From Halioxenophilus aromaticivorans (GTDB lineage: Bacteria; Pseudomonadota; Gammaproteobacteria; Pseudomonadales; Cellvibrionaceae): a DNA stretch of 64,000 nt. Both the position numbers and the translations under genes were made by a program. The DNA lies in contig NZ_AP031496.1 of NCBI RefSeq assembly GCF_042850945.1, forward strand, positions 3,534,001-3,598,000, written 5' to 3'. Under the pieces are notes generated by a model that was not told where the DNA came from, made no database searches, and saw nothing but the letters and a program-made list of their open reading frames with translations. Positions 18,169 through 27,618 of this stretch are shown here, in pieces (position 1 is the first letter of the stretch; the number at the start of each line of letters is the position of its first letter).

Positions 18169-19125
18169 TTGCTCTCGTTCGATGTTTTTCAATTTGCGCT
18201 GGGCATTACTGCACCCATTTTTATTTTACTGGCCATCGGCAACCTGCTGAAAAAAAAGGGCGTTCTCACCGACGAATTCGTCACTACCGGTAGCCAACTG
18301 GTATTTAATATCACCCTACCGGCACTCCTGTTCGTGAATATTGTGGCGGCCAAATTTAGCCTAAGCGACAGTATCGGCCTGTTAGGTCTGGGTGTTATTG
18401 GCACCATCGCCGCATACTTGATCTTAGAGCTTACTATCCCCTGGTTGGTGCAACCGGCGGCTGATCGCGGCGTGGTGATTCAGGGCGCGTTTCGGGCCAA
18501 CATGGGAATTATCGGTCTCGCCTACTGCGTTAATGCCTATGGCTCTGAGGTGTATTCAGTGGCCGCGGTGTATTTGGCCATGGTCACCATTGTATACAAC
18601 GTGCTGTCAGTGATAACGCTGGTGCGCTGGCTATCGCCGGGCAGCTCAGCCAAGCAACTGTTGGCTAAAGTATTTTTGGGTGTGGTCAAAAATCCGCTGA
18701 TTATTGCCATTTGCGCCGCCTTGTTGATCAACGTAAGCCACCTACCTGTACCCGAATTTTTATTGCAAACCGGCGAATATTTTGCCCAGGTTACCCTGCC
18801 CTTGGCCCTGCTGTGTGCCGGTGCCAGCCTAAATATCAAACGCGACAAAAACCTTGGCAATGCCATGATCAGCACTGCGCTTAAGTTGATGATTATTCCG
18901 GTGTTCTTAGTTGGGGTGGCAGCTTATCTGGGGTTTTCTGGAATGGAATTGGGCGTACTGTTTTTAATGTGCTCAGCGCCGTCGGCCTCCGTGAGTTACG
19001 TTATGGCCAGGGCGCTGGGAGGTAATGCCGTGCTGGCGGCCAACATTATTGCCATCACCACGGTGTTGTCCGTGATTAGTACCAGCGTGGGCATTATCAT
19101 TCTGCGCAGCTTGGACTTAATGTAA
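18169..19125 (+). CDS. AEC (auxin efflux carrier) family transporter
   Basis: This 318-residue integral membrane protein has about ten hydrophobic helices in two halves, the arrangement of the AEC/BART superfamily. Typical elements are the N-terminal FILLAIGNLLKKKGVLTDEF, the central LTLPLALLCAGASL-like segment (VTLPLALLCAGASLNIKR) and the late CSAPSASVSYVMARALGGN. Members export or import organic acids such as malate, or auxin-like compounds. A TTG start at 18169 gives the full first helix. No usable upstream ATG was found. Its 3' end overlaps the convergent glpK end by 9 bp. The substrate is unknown. Confidence 0.85.
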   Translation: MLSFDVFQFALGITAPIFILLAIGNLLKKKGVLTDEFVTTGSQLVFNITLPALLFVNIVAAKFSLSDSIGLLGLGVIGTIAAYLILELTIPWLVQPAADRGVVIQGAFRANMGIIGLAYCVNAYGSEVYSVAAVYLAMVTIVYNVLSVITLVRWLSPGSSAKQLLAKVFLGVVKNPLIIAICAALLINVSHLPVPEFLLQTGEYFAQVTLPLALLCAGASLNIKRDKNLGNAMISTALKLMIIPVFLVGVAAYLGFSGMELGVLFLMCSAPSASVSYVMARALGGNAVLAANIIAITTVLSVISTSVGIIILRSLDLM

Positions 19126-20625
19126 GCCGTTGGAGGCTTGGTGCATACCTAACACAGCGTCCACCGCTTTGCGCCAGCCTTGCAGGTTTTGCTCCCGCGT
19201 CGTTTCCTCCATGGCTGGCAAAAACTCGCTGTCTTTTTGCCAGCGCTCGGCCAATTCACTGGTGGATTGATACAACCCCAGCTGCAAGCCTGCCAGATAG
19301 GCCGCGCCTAGGGCCGTAGTTTCCAACACCTTGGGCCGATCTACTTCCAAGTTAAGAATATTGGCCAAACATTGATTTAACCAATCGTTAGCCACCATGC
19401 CACCATCTACTCGCAGGTTATTGATGGCAATGCCGTCTTCTCGCACCGCTTGCAGTAAATCGTAGGTTTGGTACACCACGGACTCCAGCGCCGCTCTGGC
19501 CAGTTGTGCCGGCCCGGTAGCTCGGGTTAGGCCAAAGATGGCTCCACGAGCATCCGGGTTCCAGTGTGGCGCGCCCAAGCCGGTAAGTGCAGGCACAAAG
19601 TACACGCCCTGGTTACTATTAATACTCTGCGCCAAACGCTGGGTTTCACTGGCGTTATCGATAATGGATAGGTTATCGCGCATCCATTGCACCGCCGCAC
19701 CGGCCACAAAAATAGAGCCTTCCACGGCGTAATGGGTGGTGCCTTTAATCGAATAAGCTACGGTAGTCAGCAACCGGTTATTGGAGGTAACCATGGTTTC
19801 GCCGGTATTGACCACCACAAAACAGCCGGTGCCGTAAGTGCTTTTAATACTGCCCGGTTCAAAACAACATTGGCCAACGGTGGCCGCCTGTTGGTCGCCG
19901 GCCACACCGAGAATGGGCACGGCCTGGCCTAGTAGGGTTTCGCTCGCGGTGCCAAAATCGGCGGTGCAGTCGAGCACCTTAGGCAGCATGCTTGCAGGCA
20001 CCTTGAATAATGCCAGCAAGTCATCGTCCCACTGCTTTTTCACGATATTAAACAGATTGGTGCGGCTGGCATTGGTAATATCGGTTACAAAACTTTTGCC
20101 CTCGGTTAAACGCCAAATTAAAAAGCTATCCACGGTACCAAACAGCAACTCGCCCTGTTCCGCTTTTTCCCTGGCACCTGCAACATTGTCGAGTATCCAG
20201 GTGATTTTAGTGGCAGAAAAATACGGGTCCAACAATAACCCAGTACGGGCTTGCAAGTCCTGCTCGCTATACTCTTGTTTTAAATCACGGCAGAACTTGG
20301 CAGTGCGCCTGTCTTGCCAAACGATGGCATTGTACACCGGCTCACCGGTATTTTTATCCCACACCAAGGTGGTTTCGCGTTGGTTGGTTATGCCAATAGC
20401 GGCGACAGTGCTGCCTCGCTCTTTAACCCAATCACAAGCCTCTTTGGTCACAGCCAGCGCCGTTTGCCAGATTTCTTCGGGGTTGTGTTCTACCCAACCA
20501 TCCGCCGGATAAATTTGGGCGAACTCTTGTTGGGCCGTAAATAGTATAGCCCCGTGTTCGTCAAACACGATGGCACGGCTGGAGGTGGTGCCCTGGTCTA
20601 GGGCAACAATGTAAGTAGAAGTCAT
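19117..20625 (-). CDS. glpK: Glycerol kinase
   Basis: A 502-residue cytoplasmic kinase of the FGGY family that phosphorylates glycerol to sn-glycerol 3-phosphate with ATP. The sequence shows the phosphate-1 motif YIVALDQGTTSSRAIVFDEHG, glycerol-contacting NQRETT and DSFLIWRLT, GDQQAATVGQCCFEPGSIKSTYGTGCF, and the C-terminal adenosine-binding LRVDGGMVANDWLNQ. Length and motifs are normal. It follows the glycerol-3-phosphate dehydrogenase gene with a 4-bp ATGA overlap, so the two are one transcript. No glpF or glpR lies in this window. Confidence 0.97.
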   Translation of the reverse strand: MTSTYIVALDQGTTSSRAIVFDEHGAILFTAQQEFAQIYPADGWVEHNPEEIWQTALAVTKEACDWVKERGSTVAAIGITNQRETTLVWDKNTGEPVYNAIVWQDRRTAKFCRDLKQEYSEQDLQARTGLLLDPYFSATKITWILDNVAGAREKAEQGELLFGTVDSFLIWRLTEGKSFVTDITNASRTNLFNIVKKQWDDDLLALFKVPASMLPKVLDCTADFGTASETLLGQAVPILGVAGDQQAATVGQCCFEPGSIKSTYGTGCFVVVNTGETMVTSNNRLLTTVAYSIKGTTHYAVEGSIFVAGAAVQWMRDNLSIIDNASETQRLAQSINSNQGVYFVPALTGLGAPHWNPDARGAIFGLTRATGPAQLARAALESVVYQTYDLLQAVREDGIAINNLRVDGGMVANDWLNQCLANILNLEVDRPKVLETTALGAAYLAGLQLGLYQSTSELAERWQKDSEFLPAMEETTREQNLQGWRKAVDAVLGMHQASNGLH

Positions 20626-21761
20626 CGCAATAATTTTAATAATTTTTCCGCGGTGGAATAATGGCTAGTAAGTTTTCCGCCGTATATTGAGAGAATTCTC
20701 GGGTCATTGTCGTCATCCTTGTGGAAGATGGTATCCCGAGATCGTTTAAACGGCGAAGCCTCACTGGAGGGCAGTACTCTCAACCCGGCCCAGCTACTGA
20801 TAACGTCGGTTCTTTCTACCGGGTTATCAGGAAAGTAATAATTAAAAATGGTTAGCAAATAGCTTTCTTCCAGCATAGTTGGCTTAACCTCGGCCGGATC
20901 TCCTCGGTACACAGTTTCTGTGGTACCAAACAGAATTTTACCGTACCAAGGCATAGCAAAAACGGCGCGCTTATCCTGCGGCGCCTCAAAATAATAGATG
21001 CCTTTTTTAAGTTGGCCGGGCAACTCAAGATGAGTGCCCTGCACTAAGTCTACGGGCAGACCTTCTACGCTGGGTTTACATTTTGCCAAGGTATCGTTCA
21101 CCCACGGGCCAGTGGCATTGATAAAATGCCGACCATGGGCAACCACTGGCACGTCTTCCTGTAGATATTTAACGCGTAACTTATCACCATTACGCTCGCA
21201 CATTTCTACGCTGGCGTTAAATATCACCTCCGCCTTAGGGCCTTTATTGGGCGCCTGCGCTTCCTGTAACAATCGGCTGGTCAATTTGGCGTCATCGGTT
21301 TGCGCATCCCAATATTGATAAACGGCCAGCAACTCGTCTTGCTTAATGCCATCCAACGCGTCCCAATCTTTTTTGGGTATTTTTCGGTGCCGGCTGTATT
21401 TACCGCCGGCGCCTAGCAGGCCGTACAGGGTTAAACCCGCGTTAATGGTAAACCGACTGCGGTTAGTGTTTTTGTAAATGGGGATAAAGAAACGCCGCAT
21501 ACGAACAAGATCCGGGTATTGCTCTAGCAGCCGTTGACGATCCAACAGACACTCTCTTACCAACTTAAAGTTAAACGATTCTAGGTAACGCAAACCACCG
21601 TGGATTAACTTAGACGACCTACCTGAGGTCGCTCGCGCCGCCCGATCGTACTGTTCCAAAACCAACACACTGAGCCCATTACTCACGGCTTGATGAGCGA
21701 TGGCTGCACCGTGAATGCCGGCTCCGGCGATGATCAAATCGTATACAGTTTTGTCCGTCAT
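20622..21761 (-). CDS. glpD: FAD-dependent glycerol-3-phosphate dehydrogenase, short form
   Basis: A 379-residue flavoprotein oxidising glycerol 3-phosphate to dihydroxyacetone phosphate at the inner membrane. It has the FAD motif YDLIIAGAGIHGAAIAHQAVSNG, the GlpD signature ATSGRSSKLIHGGLRYLE, and the substrate-side FINATGPWVND and FGTTETVYRG motifs. It ends at IYGGKLTSHYSTAEKLLKLL, about 120 residues short of E. coli-type GlpD, so the helical C-terminal domain is missing. There is no obvious frameshift, so it is a genuine short form. It is coupled to glpK by an ATGA overlap. Confidence 0.92.
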   Translation of the reverse strand: MTDKTVYDLIIAGAGIHGAAIAHQAVSNGLSVLVLEQYDRAARATSGRSSKLIHGGLRYLESFNFKLVRECLLDRQRLLEQYPDLVRMRRFFIPIYKNTNRSRFTINAGLTLYGLLGAGGKYSRHRKIPKKDWDALDGIKQDELLAVYQYWDAQTDDAKLTSRLLQEAQAPNKGPKAEVIFNASVEMCERNGDKLRVKYLQEDVPVVAHGRHFINATGPWVNDTLAKCKPSVEGLPVDLVQGTHLELPGQLKKGIYYFEAPQDKRAVFAMPWYGKILFGTTETVYRGDPAEVKPTMLEESYLLTIFNYYFPDNPVERTDVISSWAGLRVLPSSEASPFKRSRDTIFHKDDDNDPRILSIYGGKLTSHYSTAEKLLKLLR

Positions 21762-22153
21762 GCGTTACTACCTAGGGTGGTCCTCGTCATTGAAGCGTTC
21801 TCCAACAGCGTATGAATGCGTTGGCTAGCGACTTACGCAACTCCATTGGGCTCAGTTCAAATCTAATAATTAAGGGGATGGGGACTATTGTCGCAGCCGA
21901 AAAGGCGCTTAAATGTCAACGCTTGAGGGAAAATAGACACAACTCCCTCTGCAAACCAGTACTTAATCACGTGCTAATCTAGACCACGATACACGCATTA
22001 GTTCAATAGGGCCAAGTAACCAGAGAGTGGTCTGTTCTCATATTTTATCGAAAGAACAATAACTTATGGCCGACACTTAAACGTAAAAACAGCACAGGTA
22101 AGCGGTTAGGAGAAGCTCGCTGACCACAACCGTTGGGCCAGCGAGGTGTAGAA
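21762..22153. other. Intergenic region upstream of glpD
   Basis: These 392 bp separate glpD from the M48 peptidase gene, both on the minus strand. I see no gene. A 7-bp stem (CTCGCTG at 22116-22122, CAGCGAG at 22139-22145) just after the peptidase stop may end that transcript, though it lacks a U-tract. The glpDK promoter must be here, but I could not single it out. Confidence 0.4.
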
Positions 22154-22969
22154 CTACTGCACTATTTCGATGGGATAAACGGAGGCTTTGCCGCTAGCAG
22201 GCATGAGCTCTCGCATTTCGGGCCCCAGGGAAGATAGCGCTTTTTGTCGGTTAGCCGGCGCCGGGTGCGTGCTCAGGAACTGCGGTGGGCCATTGCCGCC
22301 GACTTCAGCCATCTTCTGCCACAGGCTAACTGCCGCCTGCGGGTCGTAACCGGCTAGAGCAGCGATTTCAATGCCAATGCGGTCGGCTTCGGATTCCGCC
22401 GTGCGGCTGTTGGGTAGATCTAACGCCAATTTGGCGGCCATGGCGGCACCAGAGAGAACCAAGGCATTGTTATCCGATGCCGCGGCCGTAGCCGCCACAC
22501 CAACGTTTATTGCCATGGCGCGAGACATCTTTTCCGCTGAATGGTTAGCAACTGCGTGGGAAATCTCATGCCCCATAATCTGCGCCATTTCGTCGTCGGT
22601 GAGCTTCAGCTTGTTAATGATACCGGTGTAGATGGCCATACGTCCGCCGGCCATACACCAGGCGTTGATGGTATCCGGGTCATCAATAATGGCCACGCTC
22701 CATTCCCAATCTTTGGTGCTGGGGTAAAGCTTTATGGCCTCGGTAACCAAGCGTCCAGTAACGGTTTGCACGCGCTTCACCACCGCCGGGTCGCTGACTA
22801 ATTTAGAGTTAGCATCCAGCTCTCGCACGGTGCTCAGATAGGCCTTTTTGGACTCAACAATCGCCGCTTCCGGAGAGATCAACATCAGCTGCTGGCGCCC
22901 GGTTGGGCTAGTGGAACAAGCGCTCAGCAGACTGGCCGCCGCCGCTAGTAGAAGTAAAGGTACTCGCAT
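22154..22969 (-). CDS. M48-family metallopeptidase lipoprotein
   Basis: A zinc peptidase of about 271 residues. The proposed start MRVPLLLLAAAASLLSACS gives a lipoprotein signal with lipobox LSAC; longer in-frame starts exist upstream but would bury the signal. The catalytic motif is MGHEISHAVANHSAEK (HExxH), and the third ligand is in the AESEADRIGIEIAALAGYD stretch. This is the Oma1/LoiP/BepA-like periplasmic group involved in envelope protein quality control. It is divergent from the DUF885 lipoprotein, 152 bp away. The start is uncertain by a few codons. Confidence 0.88.
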   Translation of the reverse strand: MRVPLLLLAAAASLLSACSTSPTGRQQLMLISPEAAIVESKKAYLSTVRELDANSKLVSDPAVVKRVQTVTGRLVTEAIKLYPSTKDWEWSVAIIDDPDTINAWCMAGGRMAIYTGIINKLKLTDDEMAQIMGHEISHAVANHSAEKMSRAMAINVGVAATAAASDNNALVLSGAAMAAKLALDLPNSRTAESEADRIGIEIAALAGYDPQAAVSLWQKMAEVGGNGPPQFLSTHPAPANRQKALSSLGPEMRELMPASGKASVYPIEIVQ

Positions 22970-23121
22970 AGTTATAACCATTATCAGAATCAGTGGGTGG
23001 ATTATAGGGCTTTTTTTGTTTTTGCGCTGCGCGCTGCCCACGCCACCCAAATCGTCGACCAACACTGAAGGCTTTACCCCTTGCATCGTCATAGCGAGCA
23101 ACGCCGAGAACAGTCACGCCC

Positions 23122-24912
23122 ATGAAACTGCCCAACTTGCACCTGTTGCTCAGCCGCTCTTTAGTCTGCGCTGTGTTTGCCTTCACTATTGCCTTCACGA
23201 TCACCTTCACAGTGGCACTCACCGCCTGTAGCAACGTGCAGCCCGCAGATAGCGGCGCTTCTGAACTCACAATGGCCATGGACGACTATTGGCAACACTC
23301 GCTGGAGCAGGACACGTTTGTAGCGGGCAGCAGCCACCCGTACATTACCAAGGCCAAATTGCCCGACCTGTCACCGGATGCATTAGCAGCGCATCAGGCC
23401 TTTTACCAAGCACTCTTGCAACGCGCTAAAGCAATTGCCAACCAGGGCCTAAGCGCCGAAGAAAGCACCTCAAAAGCACTGCTGATTTACGAATTGAATA
23501 ATCGTTTGGACAAGTATCGCTTTGGCGAACACCTTACGCCATTTACCTCGGAAGGCGGGTTTTGGTTAAACATTGGTCGCCTCCCCTCGCGGTTGGACAC
23601 CACCATTGATGCCGACTTAGCTATTTATCTTAAGGCCCTAAAGCAGAGCCCCCTGTACATACAGCAACAAATATACTGGTTGGAGCAGGGTTTAGCCCAG
23701 GGCATAACCCACCCCCAAACTGCCATCGGCCACACACTACAAACCATCTCCAGCGTAAGCCAGCCGGAGCACTACTTACAGCCCCTAGCCCATTTGGACA
23801 AGCGCAGCGAGCATTACCTTGCGGCAAAAGCCACCATCAATGAGGAGCTGATACCGGCCCTAAAGGCGCTGCACCGATTTATGGCAGAGCGTTATTTACC
23901 CAATGCACGAACCAGCATTGGCCTTAACCAACTACCCAACGGCCAGGCGTGGTACCAAAACCGTGTCACCCATTTCGTTACCAAACCTATTACCCCGCAA
24001 GAGGTTCACGCCCTGGGTCTGAGCGAAATGGAACGCATACAGCAGGCGATGCAGGTAATCCTCGCAGAACTGAAATTCGCCGGTTCGCTGGCAGAATTTT
24101 TGGATTTTTTACGCAGCGACCCACAATTTTACGCCACCAGTGAAGCCCAGCTCCTTAAAGAAGCAGCCTATTACGCCAAACGGGCCGATGGCATTCTGCC
24201 GTCGTTATTTAACACCCTGCCCCGCCGGCCTTACTCGGTGGAACCCGTCCCCGCCGCCATTGCGCCAAACTACACCACCGGCCGTTACTATAGCCCGCCC
24301 GGCAAACACAGCGCTGGCCAATATTGGGTAAACACCTACAACTTGCCGAAACGCCCGTTATACGAGCTGCCTGCCCTCACCTTGCACGAGGCCGTACCCG
24401 GGCACCACCTACAGATATCGCTAAGCCAGGAGAAAACCGATTTACCCACCTTCCGCCGCGAGGGGTACATCAGTGCCTTTGGCGAGGGCTGGGCACTCTA
24501 TTGCGAATACCTGGGTGAAGAAGTGGGCTTTTACCAAACACCCTACGAGCGCTTTGGCCGACTGATCTATGAATCCTGGCGGGCCGCACGCCTGGTGGTA
24601 GACACCGGCTTCCATTGGTATGGCTGGAGCAGAGAACAAGCCATGGACTACATGGCCGCCAACACAGGCCTTAGCCTGCACAATGTGCAAACAGAGGTAG
24701 ACCGTTACATTATTTGGCCGGGGCAGGCGCTATCCTACAAAATGGGAGAGTTAACCATTCGGCAGCTACGGGAAAAGGCGCAACAGGCATTGGCAGGTGA
24801 TTTCGACATTAAGGATTTCCACGATGCCTTACTGGCCAAGGGCGCGATCACCCTGGATGAAATGGCAAAGGTCGTGGAGGGTTACATTACCCAGGTGAAC
24901 ACCAACGAGTGA
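23122..24912 (+). CDS. DUF885-family lipoprotein, putative zinc peptidase
   Basis: A 596-residue exported protein with a hydrophobic signal ending in the lipobox LTAC, then a DUF885 domain over most of its length. The putative zinc motif is ALTLHEAVPGHHLQISLSQE with downstream SAFGEGWALYCEYLGEE, and the tail WPGQALSYKMGELTIRQLR is also conserved in this family. Members are thought to be periplasmic carboxypeptidase- or dipeptidase-like enzymes, but biochemical evidence is thin. It is transcribed alone and divergently from the M48 peptidase gene. Confidence 0.87.
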   Translation: MKLPNLHLLLSRSLVCAVFAFTIAFTITFTVALTACSNVQPADSGASELTMAMDDYWQHSLEQDTFVAGSSHPYITKAKLPDLSPDALAAHQAFYQALLQRAKAIANQGLSAEESTSKALLIYELNNRLDKYRFGEHLTPFTSEGGFWLNIGRLPSRLDTTIDADLAIYLKALKQSPLYIQQQIYWLEQGLAQGITHPQTAIGHTLQTISSVSQPEHYLQPLAHLDKRSEHYLAAKATINEELIPALKALHRFMAERYLPNARTSIGLNQLPNGQAWYQNRVTHFVTKPITPQEVHALGLSEMERIQQAMQVILAELKFAGSLAEFLDFLRSDPQFYATSEAQLLKEAAYYAKRADGILPSLFNTLPRRPYSVEPVPAAIAPNYTTGRYYSPPGKHSAGQYWVNTYNLPKRPLYELPALTLHEAVPGHHLQISLSQEKTDLPTFRREGYISAFGEGWALYCEYLGEEVGFYQTPYERFGRLIYESWRAARLVVDTGFHWYGWSREQAMDYMAANTGLSLHNVQTEVDRYIIWPGQALSYKMGELTIRQLREKAQQALAGDFDIKDFHDALLAKGAITLDEMAKVVEGYITQVNTNE

Positions 24913-25788
24913 TTTAACCGCCAGCCATTAACAGGTTATTTAAGCCTCTCGCCTCCGCCTCCCCACCCCCGCGCAAAAACCTGTGTTTGTGAAAGGACAT
25001 TTAACCGCTCAAAACCAGCCTACCGGTAATAACAGCTTGTTATTTTACTCAAAATGAGTACATTAAAATGGCTTTACCAAAACATTGCTTGCGCAATACA
25101 AGCTATAGGAATCTCTGAATAACCTCGGATGACTTCTGGCTCCCAGAGCTTTTCGAGATCGCGGCAACGTTTTGAAGGCATACTGGCCGTACGTCAAAAA
25201 ACGTTAACAAAGATATCGGGAAGCTCTGGAAGCCCCGCAGGGCGCGGCCTCAAAGCCCATCTGACTGCGTTGATTTTCTTGTTAAGGACGACGGCCATTA
25301 ACTGCGAAAATCGCCTTGCCAGTTGAGCTTTGAGGACACGCGCAGAAGCGACCGAGGTTAATCAGAGCTTCCTAAAATTATCTCAAGTGTTATAAGCAGT
25401 AACATAAACCTGCGCAATCAATGAAAAGCAGTAAAAATACCAGCAGTAAAAATAATAATTAAGCAGCAATTCGCACCTGTAAAACCAATACGATAATTTA
25501 ATCAACTAGGTTACCAAGTGCGAAAATAGTTTTGGCTCCGAGTCTGAGAAACCGTAGTAGAAGTGCCTGTTAAATGAGAGTAAGCGCAGCCCCGTGAACT
25601 GCGCTGCAGTGGCGAACCTAGTTACACCGGTTTATAGCATCGATTAAAACATCGAATTACACATCCGGTGCAGCACCGCAATGAATATCCGTGGATATAG
25701 GCCGCCGCTCTGGGCATCGCTCAACGAACACTTGAGCCAGGCTAGCATCGTCTATGATGTTACATGCTGTTGTTGCCTGGAGGAATCC
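24913..25788. other. Long intergenic region containing a MITE-like repeat
   Basis: This 876-bp stretch precedes the oxidoreductase operon. Positions 25107-25373 form an inverted-repeat element listed separately. The remainder is partly AT-rich (25375-25520) and shows no supported gene. An in-frame stretch upstream of 25789 is treated as leader because the GTG at 25789 has the ribosome-binding site. Confidence 0.5.
25107..25373. mobile_element. MITE-like element with 22-bp terminal inverted repeats
   Basis: The left end (25107-25128) contains CTCTGAATAACCTCGG, and the right end (25352-25373) read in reverse complement contains CTCTGATTAACCTCGG; over 22 bp, 20 positions match. The 267-bp body has no transposase. 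Ends beginning GGAA..CTCTGAATAA resemble IS5-group insertion sequences, so this is probably a non-autonomous derivative. No clear target duplication is visible. A 65-codon ORF inside is likely fortuitous. Confidence 0.7.
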
Positions 25789-27618
25789 GTGAAACCTACC
25801 GACATCAGTAACCCCGACTACTTTCACAAAGTGGTTGATTGCCAATACGCCTGCCCTGCCCACACCCCAGTGCCAGAATACATTCGGTTAATCGCCGCGG
25901 GACGTTACGACGACGCCTATATGCTGAACTGGGAATCCAATGTCTTCCCAGGCGTGTTGGGTCGCACCTGCGACCGGCCCTGCGAACCCGCCTGCCGGCG
26001 CGGCCGGGTTGAAGATCAGCCAGTAGCCATCTGCCGGTTAAAGCGCGTCGCCGCAGACCACAAACAGGACGACACCATCACCGCTGCCATGCCAATAATT
26101 CCGCAGCAAAAAAACGGTAAAACAGTAGCGCTTATTGGCGGCGGGCCCGCCTCACTCACCGTGGCCAGAGACCTCATGCCTTTGGGTTACAACGTCGATT
26201 TGTACGACGACCAACCCGCCGGCGGTGGCTTTATGCGCAGCCAAATCCCCAGTTTTCGGCTGCCCGAATCGGTACTCGACCAAGAGGTGAACTACATCAC
26301 CGATATGGGTGTGGCCACGCATTACAACTCCTATGTCGACAGCCTGAAAAGCATCTTGGAAAAACAATACGATGCGGTATTTATTGGCACCGGCGCGCCA
26401 CGGGGGCGAGACCTCAACCTACCCGGCCGCGAACAAGCCGACAACAATATACACCTGGGCATTAATTGGCTCGGCTCCGTCGCGTTTGGCCACACCAAAA
26501 AAATTGGCAAACGCGTTATTGTTTTGGGAGGCGGCAACACAGCCATGGATTGTTGCCGTACCGCACTGCGCCTGGGCGCCGACAGCGTTAATTGCGTGGT
26601 GCGCAGCCCACGCTCTGAAATGAAAGCCTCTCCTTGGGAAATTGAAGATTCCGAGCGCGAGGGCGTCACCATGTTCGAAAACCACACGCCCAAAGAATTT
26701 ATCGTCCGAGAGGGTAAATTGATTGGCATGCGCTTTGAAAAAGTGCGCGCTGAATACGACAGCTCAGGCGGCCGCAGTTTGATTGCCACCGGCGAGCCGG
26801 ATGTCACCATGGAATGCGACGACGTTTGTATAGCCGTAGGCCAAGACAACGCCTTCCCGTGGATTGAGCGCGACCTGGGTTTGGAATTTGGTAAATGGGA
26901 TTTGCCCATCTTAGATGAAACCACCTTCCAGTCCACCCTACCCAAGGTATTCTTCGGCGGCGATGCAGCCTTCGGCCCCAAAAATGTGATCACCGCCGTC
27001 GCCCAGGGGCACCAGGCTGCTATTTCCATCGATTTATTTATACAAGGCGCAGATCTACGCCAGCGGCCGGAGCCCGGCACAACATTAATTAGCCAAAAAA
27101 TGGGCATCCACGAATGGAGCTACGACTCCCCCGTGGCAAACGATCAACGTTACCAAGTGCCCCACGAAGACGTGGCTAAGTCAGTGAAAGATCGCAAGCT
27201 GGAGGTTGAAATCGGCTTCGATGCCAGCACAGCATTACAAGAAGCCAGCCGCTGCTTAAATTGCGACGTGCAAACGGTGTTTGAAGAAAAAAATTGCATC
27301 GAATGCGACGCCTGCGCCGATATATGCCCCACCGATTGCCTAACATTTATTGCCGTTGACAGCAGCACGACGGAATCGGATCTGCGCGGCCAACTGAAAA
27401 TGCCCGCCAACAACACCGAGCAATCGGTGTATGTCTCAGATAACCTCGCCACCGGCCGCGTCATGGTAAAAGATGAGAATGTTTGCCTACATTGCGGCCT
27501 GTGCGCCGAGCGCTGCCCCACCGCTGCCTGGGATATGCAAAAATACTATTACAGCGTTACCAAGGCTGGGCAGATGAACTACTACGAACCCAACTCTAAG
27601 GCGGAGGAAACGCCATGA
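25789..27618 (+). CDS. GltD-like FAD/NAD(P)H oxidoreductase with ferredoxin domains, partner of a 2-oxoacid:ferredoxin oxidoreductase
   Basis: I start this 609-residue protein at GTG 25789, preceded by GGAGG at good spacing, not at an ATG 108 bp upstream. An N-terminal Cys-rich Fe-S domain (CQYACPAHTPVPEYI, RTCDRPCEPACRRG) is followed by an FAD fold (VALIGGGPASLTVARDL), an NAD(P)H fold (VIVLGGGNTAMDCCRTALRLGA) and two C-terminal 4Fe-4S motifs (CIECDACADICPTDC and CLHCGLCAERCP). It should pass electrons between NAD(P)H and the Fe-S centres of the downstream oxidoreductase, with which it overlaps by 4 bp. This resembles KorC-type arrangements. Confidence 0.85.
   Translation: MKPTDISNPDYFHKVVDCQYACPAHTPVPEYIRLIAAGRYDDAYMLNWESNVFPGVLGRTCDRPCEPACRRGRVEDQPVAICRLKRVAADHKQDDTITAAMPIIPQQKNGKTVALIGGGPASLTVARDLMPLGYNVDLYDDQPAGGGFMRSQIPSFRLPESVLDQEVNYITDMGVATHYNSYVDSLKSILEKQYDAVFIGTGAPRGRDLNLPGREQADNNIHLGINWLGSVAFGHTKKIGKRVIVLGGGNTAMDCCRTALRLGADSVNCVVRSPRSEMKASPWEIEDSEREGVTMFENHTPKEFIVREGKLIGMRFEKVRAEYDSSGGRSLIATGEPDVTMECDDVCIAVGQDNAFPWIERDLGLEFGKWDLPILDETTFQSTLPKVFFGGDAAFGPKNVITAVAQGHQAAISIDLFIQGADLRQRPEPGTTLISQKMGIHEWSYDSPVANDQRYQVPHEDVAKSVKDRKLEVEIGFDASTALQEASRCLNCDVQTVFEEKNCIECDACADICPTDCLTFIAVDSSTTESDLRGQLKMPANNTEQSVYVSDNLATGRVMVKDENVCLHCGLCAERCPTAAWDMQKYYYSVTKAGQMNYYEPNSKAEETP

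Noticed and set aside
25129..25326. 65-codon frame inside the MITE-like element
   Set aside because: It lies wholly within a short inverted-repeat element and has no domain. It is best explained as chance in a repeated sequence.
25681..25788. Longer N-terminus for the GltD-like protein from ATG 25681
   Set aside because: The added 36 residues (with CCCC) match no family member, and GTG 25789 has a strong GGAGG at correct spacing.
26331..27107. 258-codon minus-strand frame opposite the GltD-like gene
   Set aside because: Antisense shadow of a clear flavoprotein coding region.
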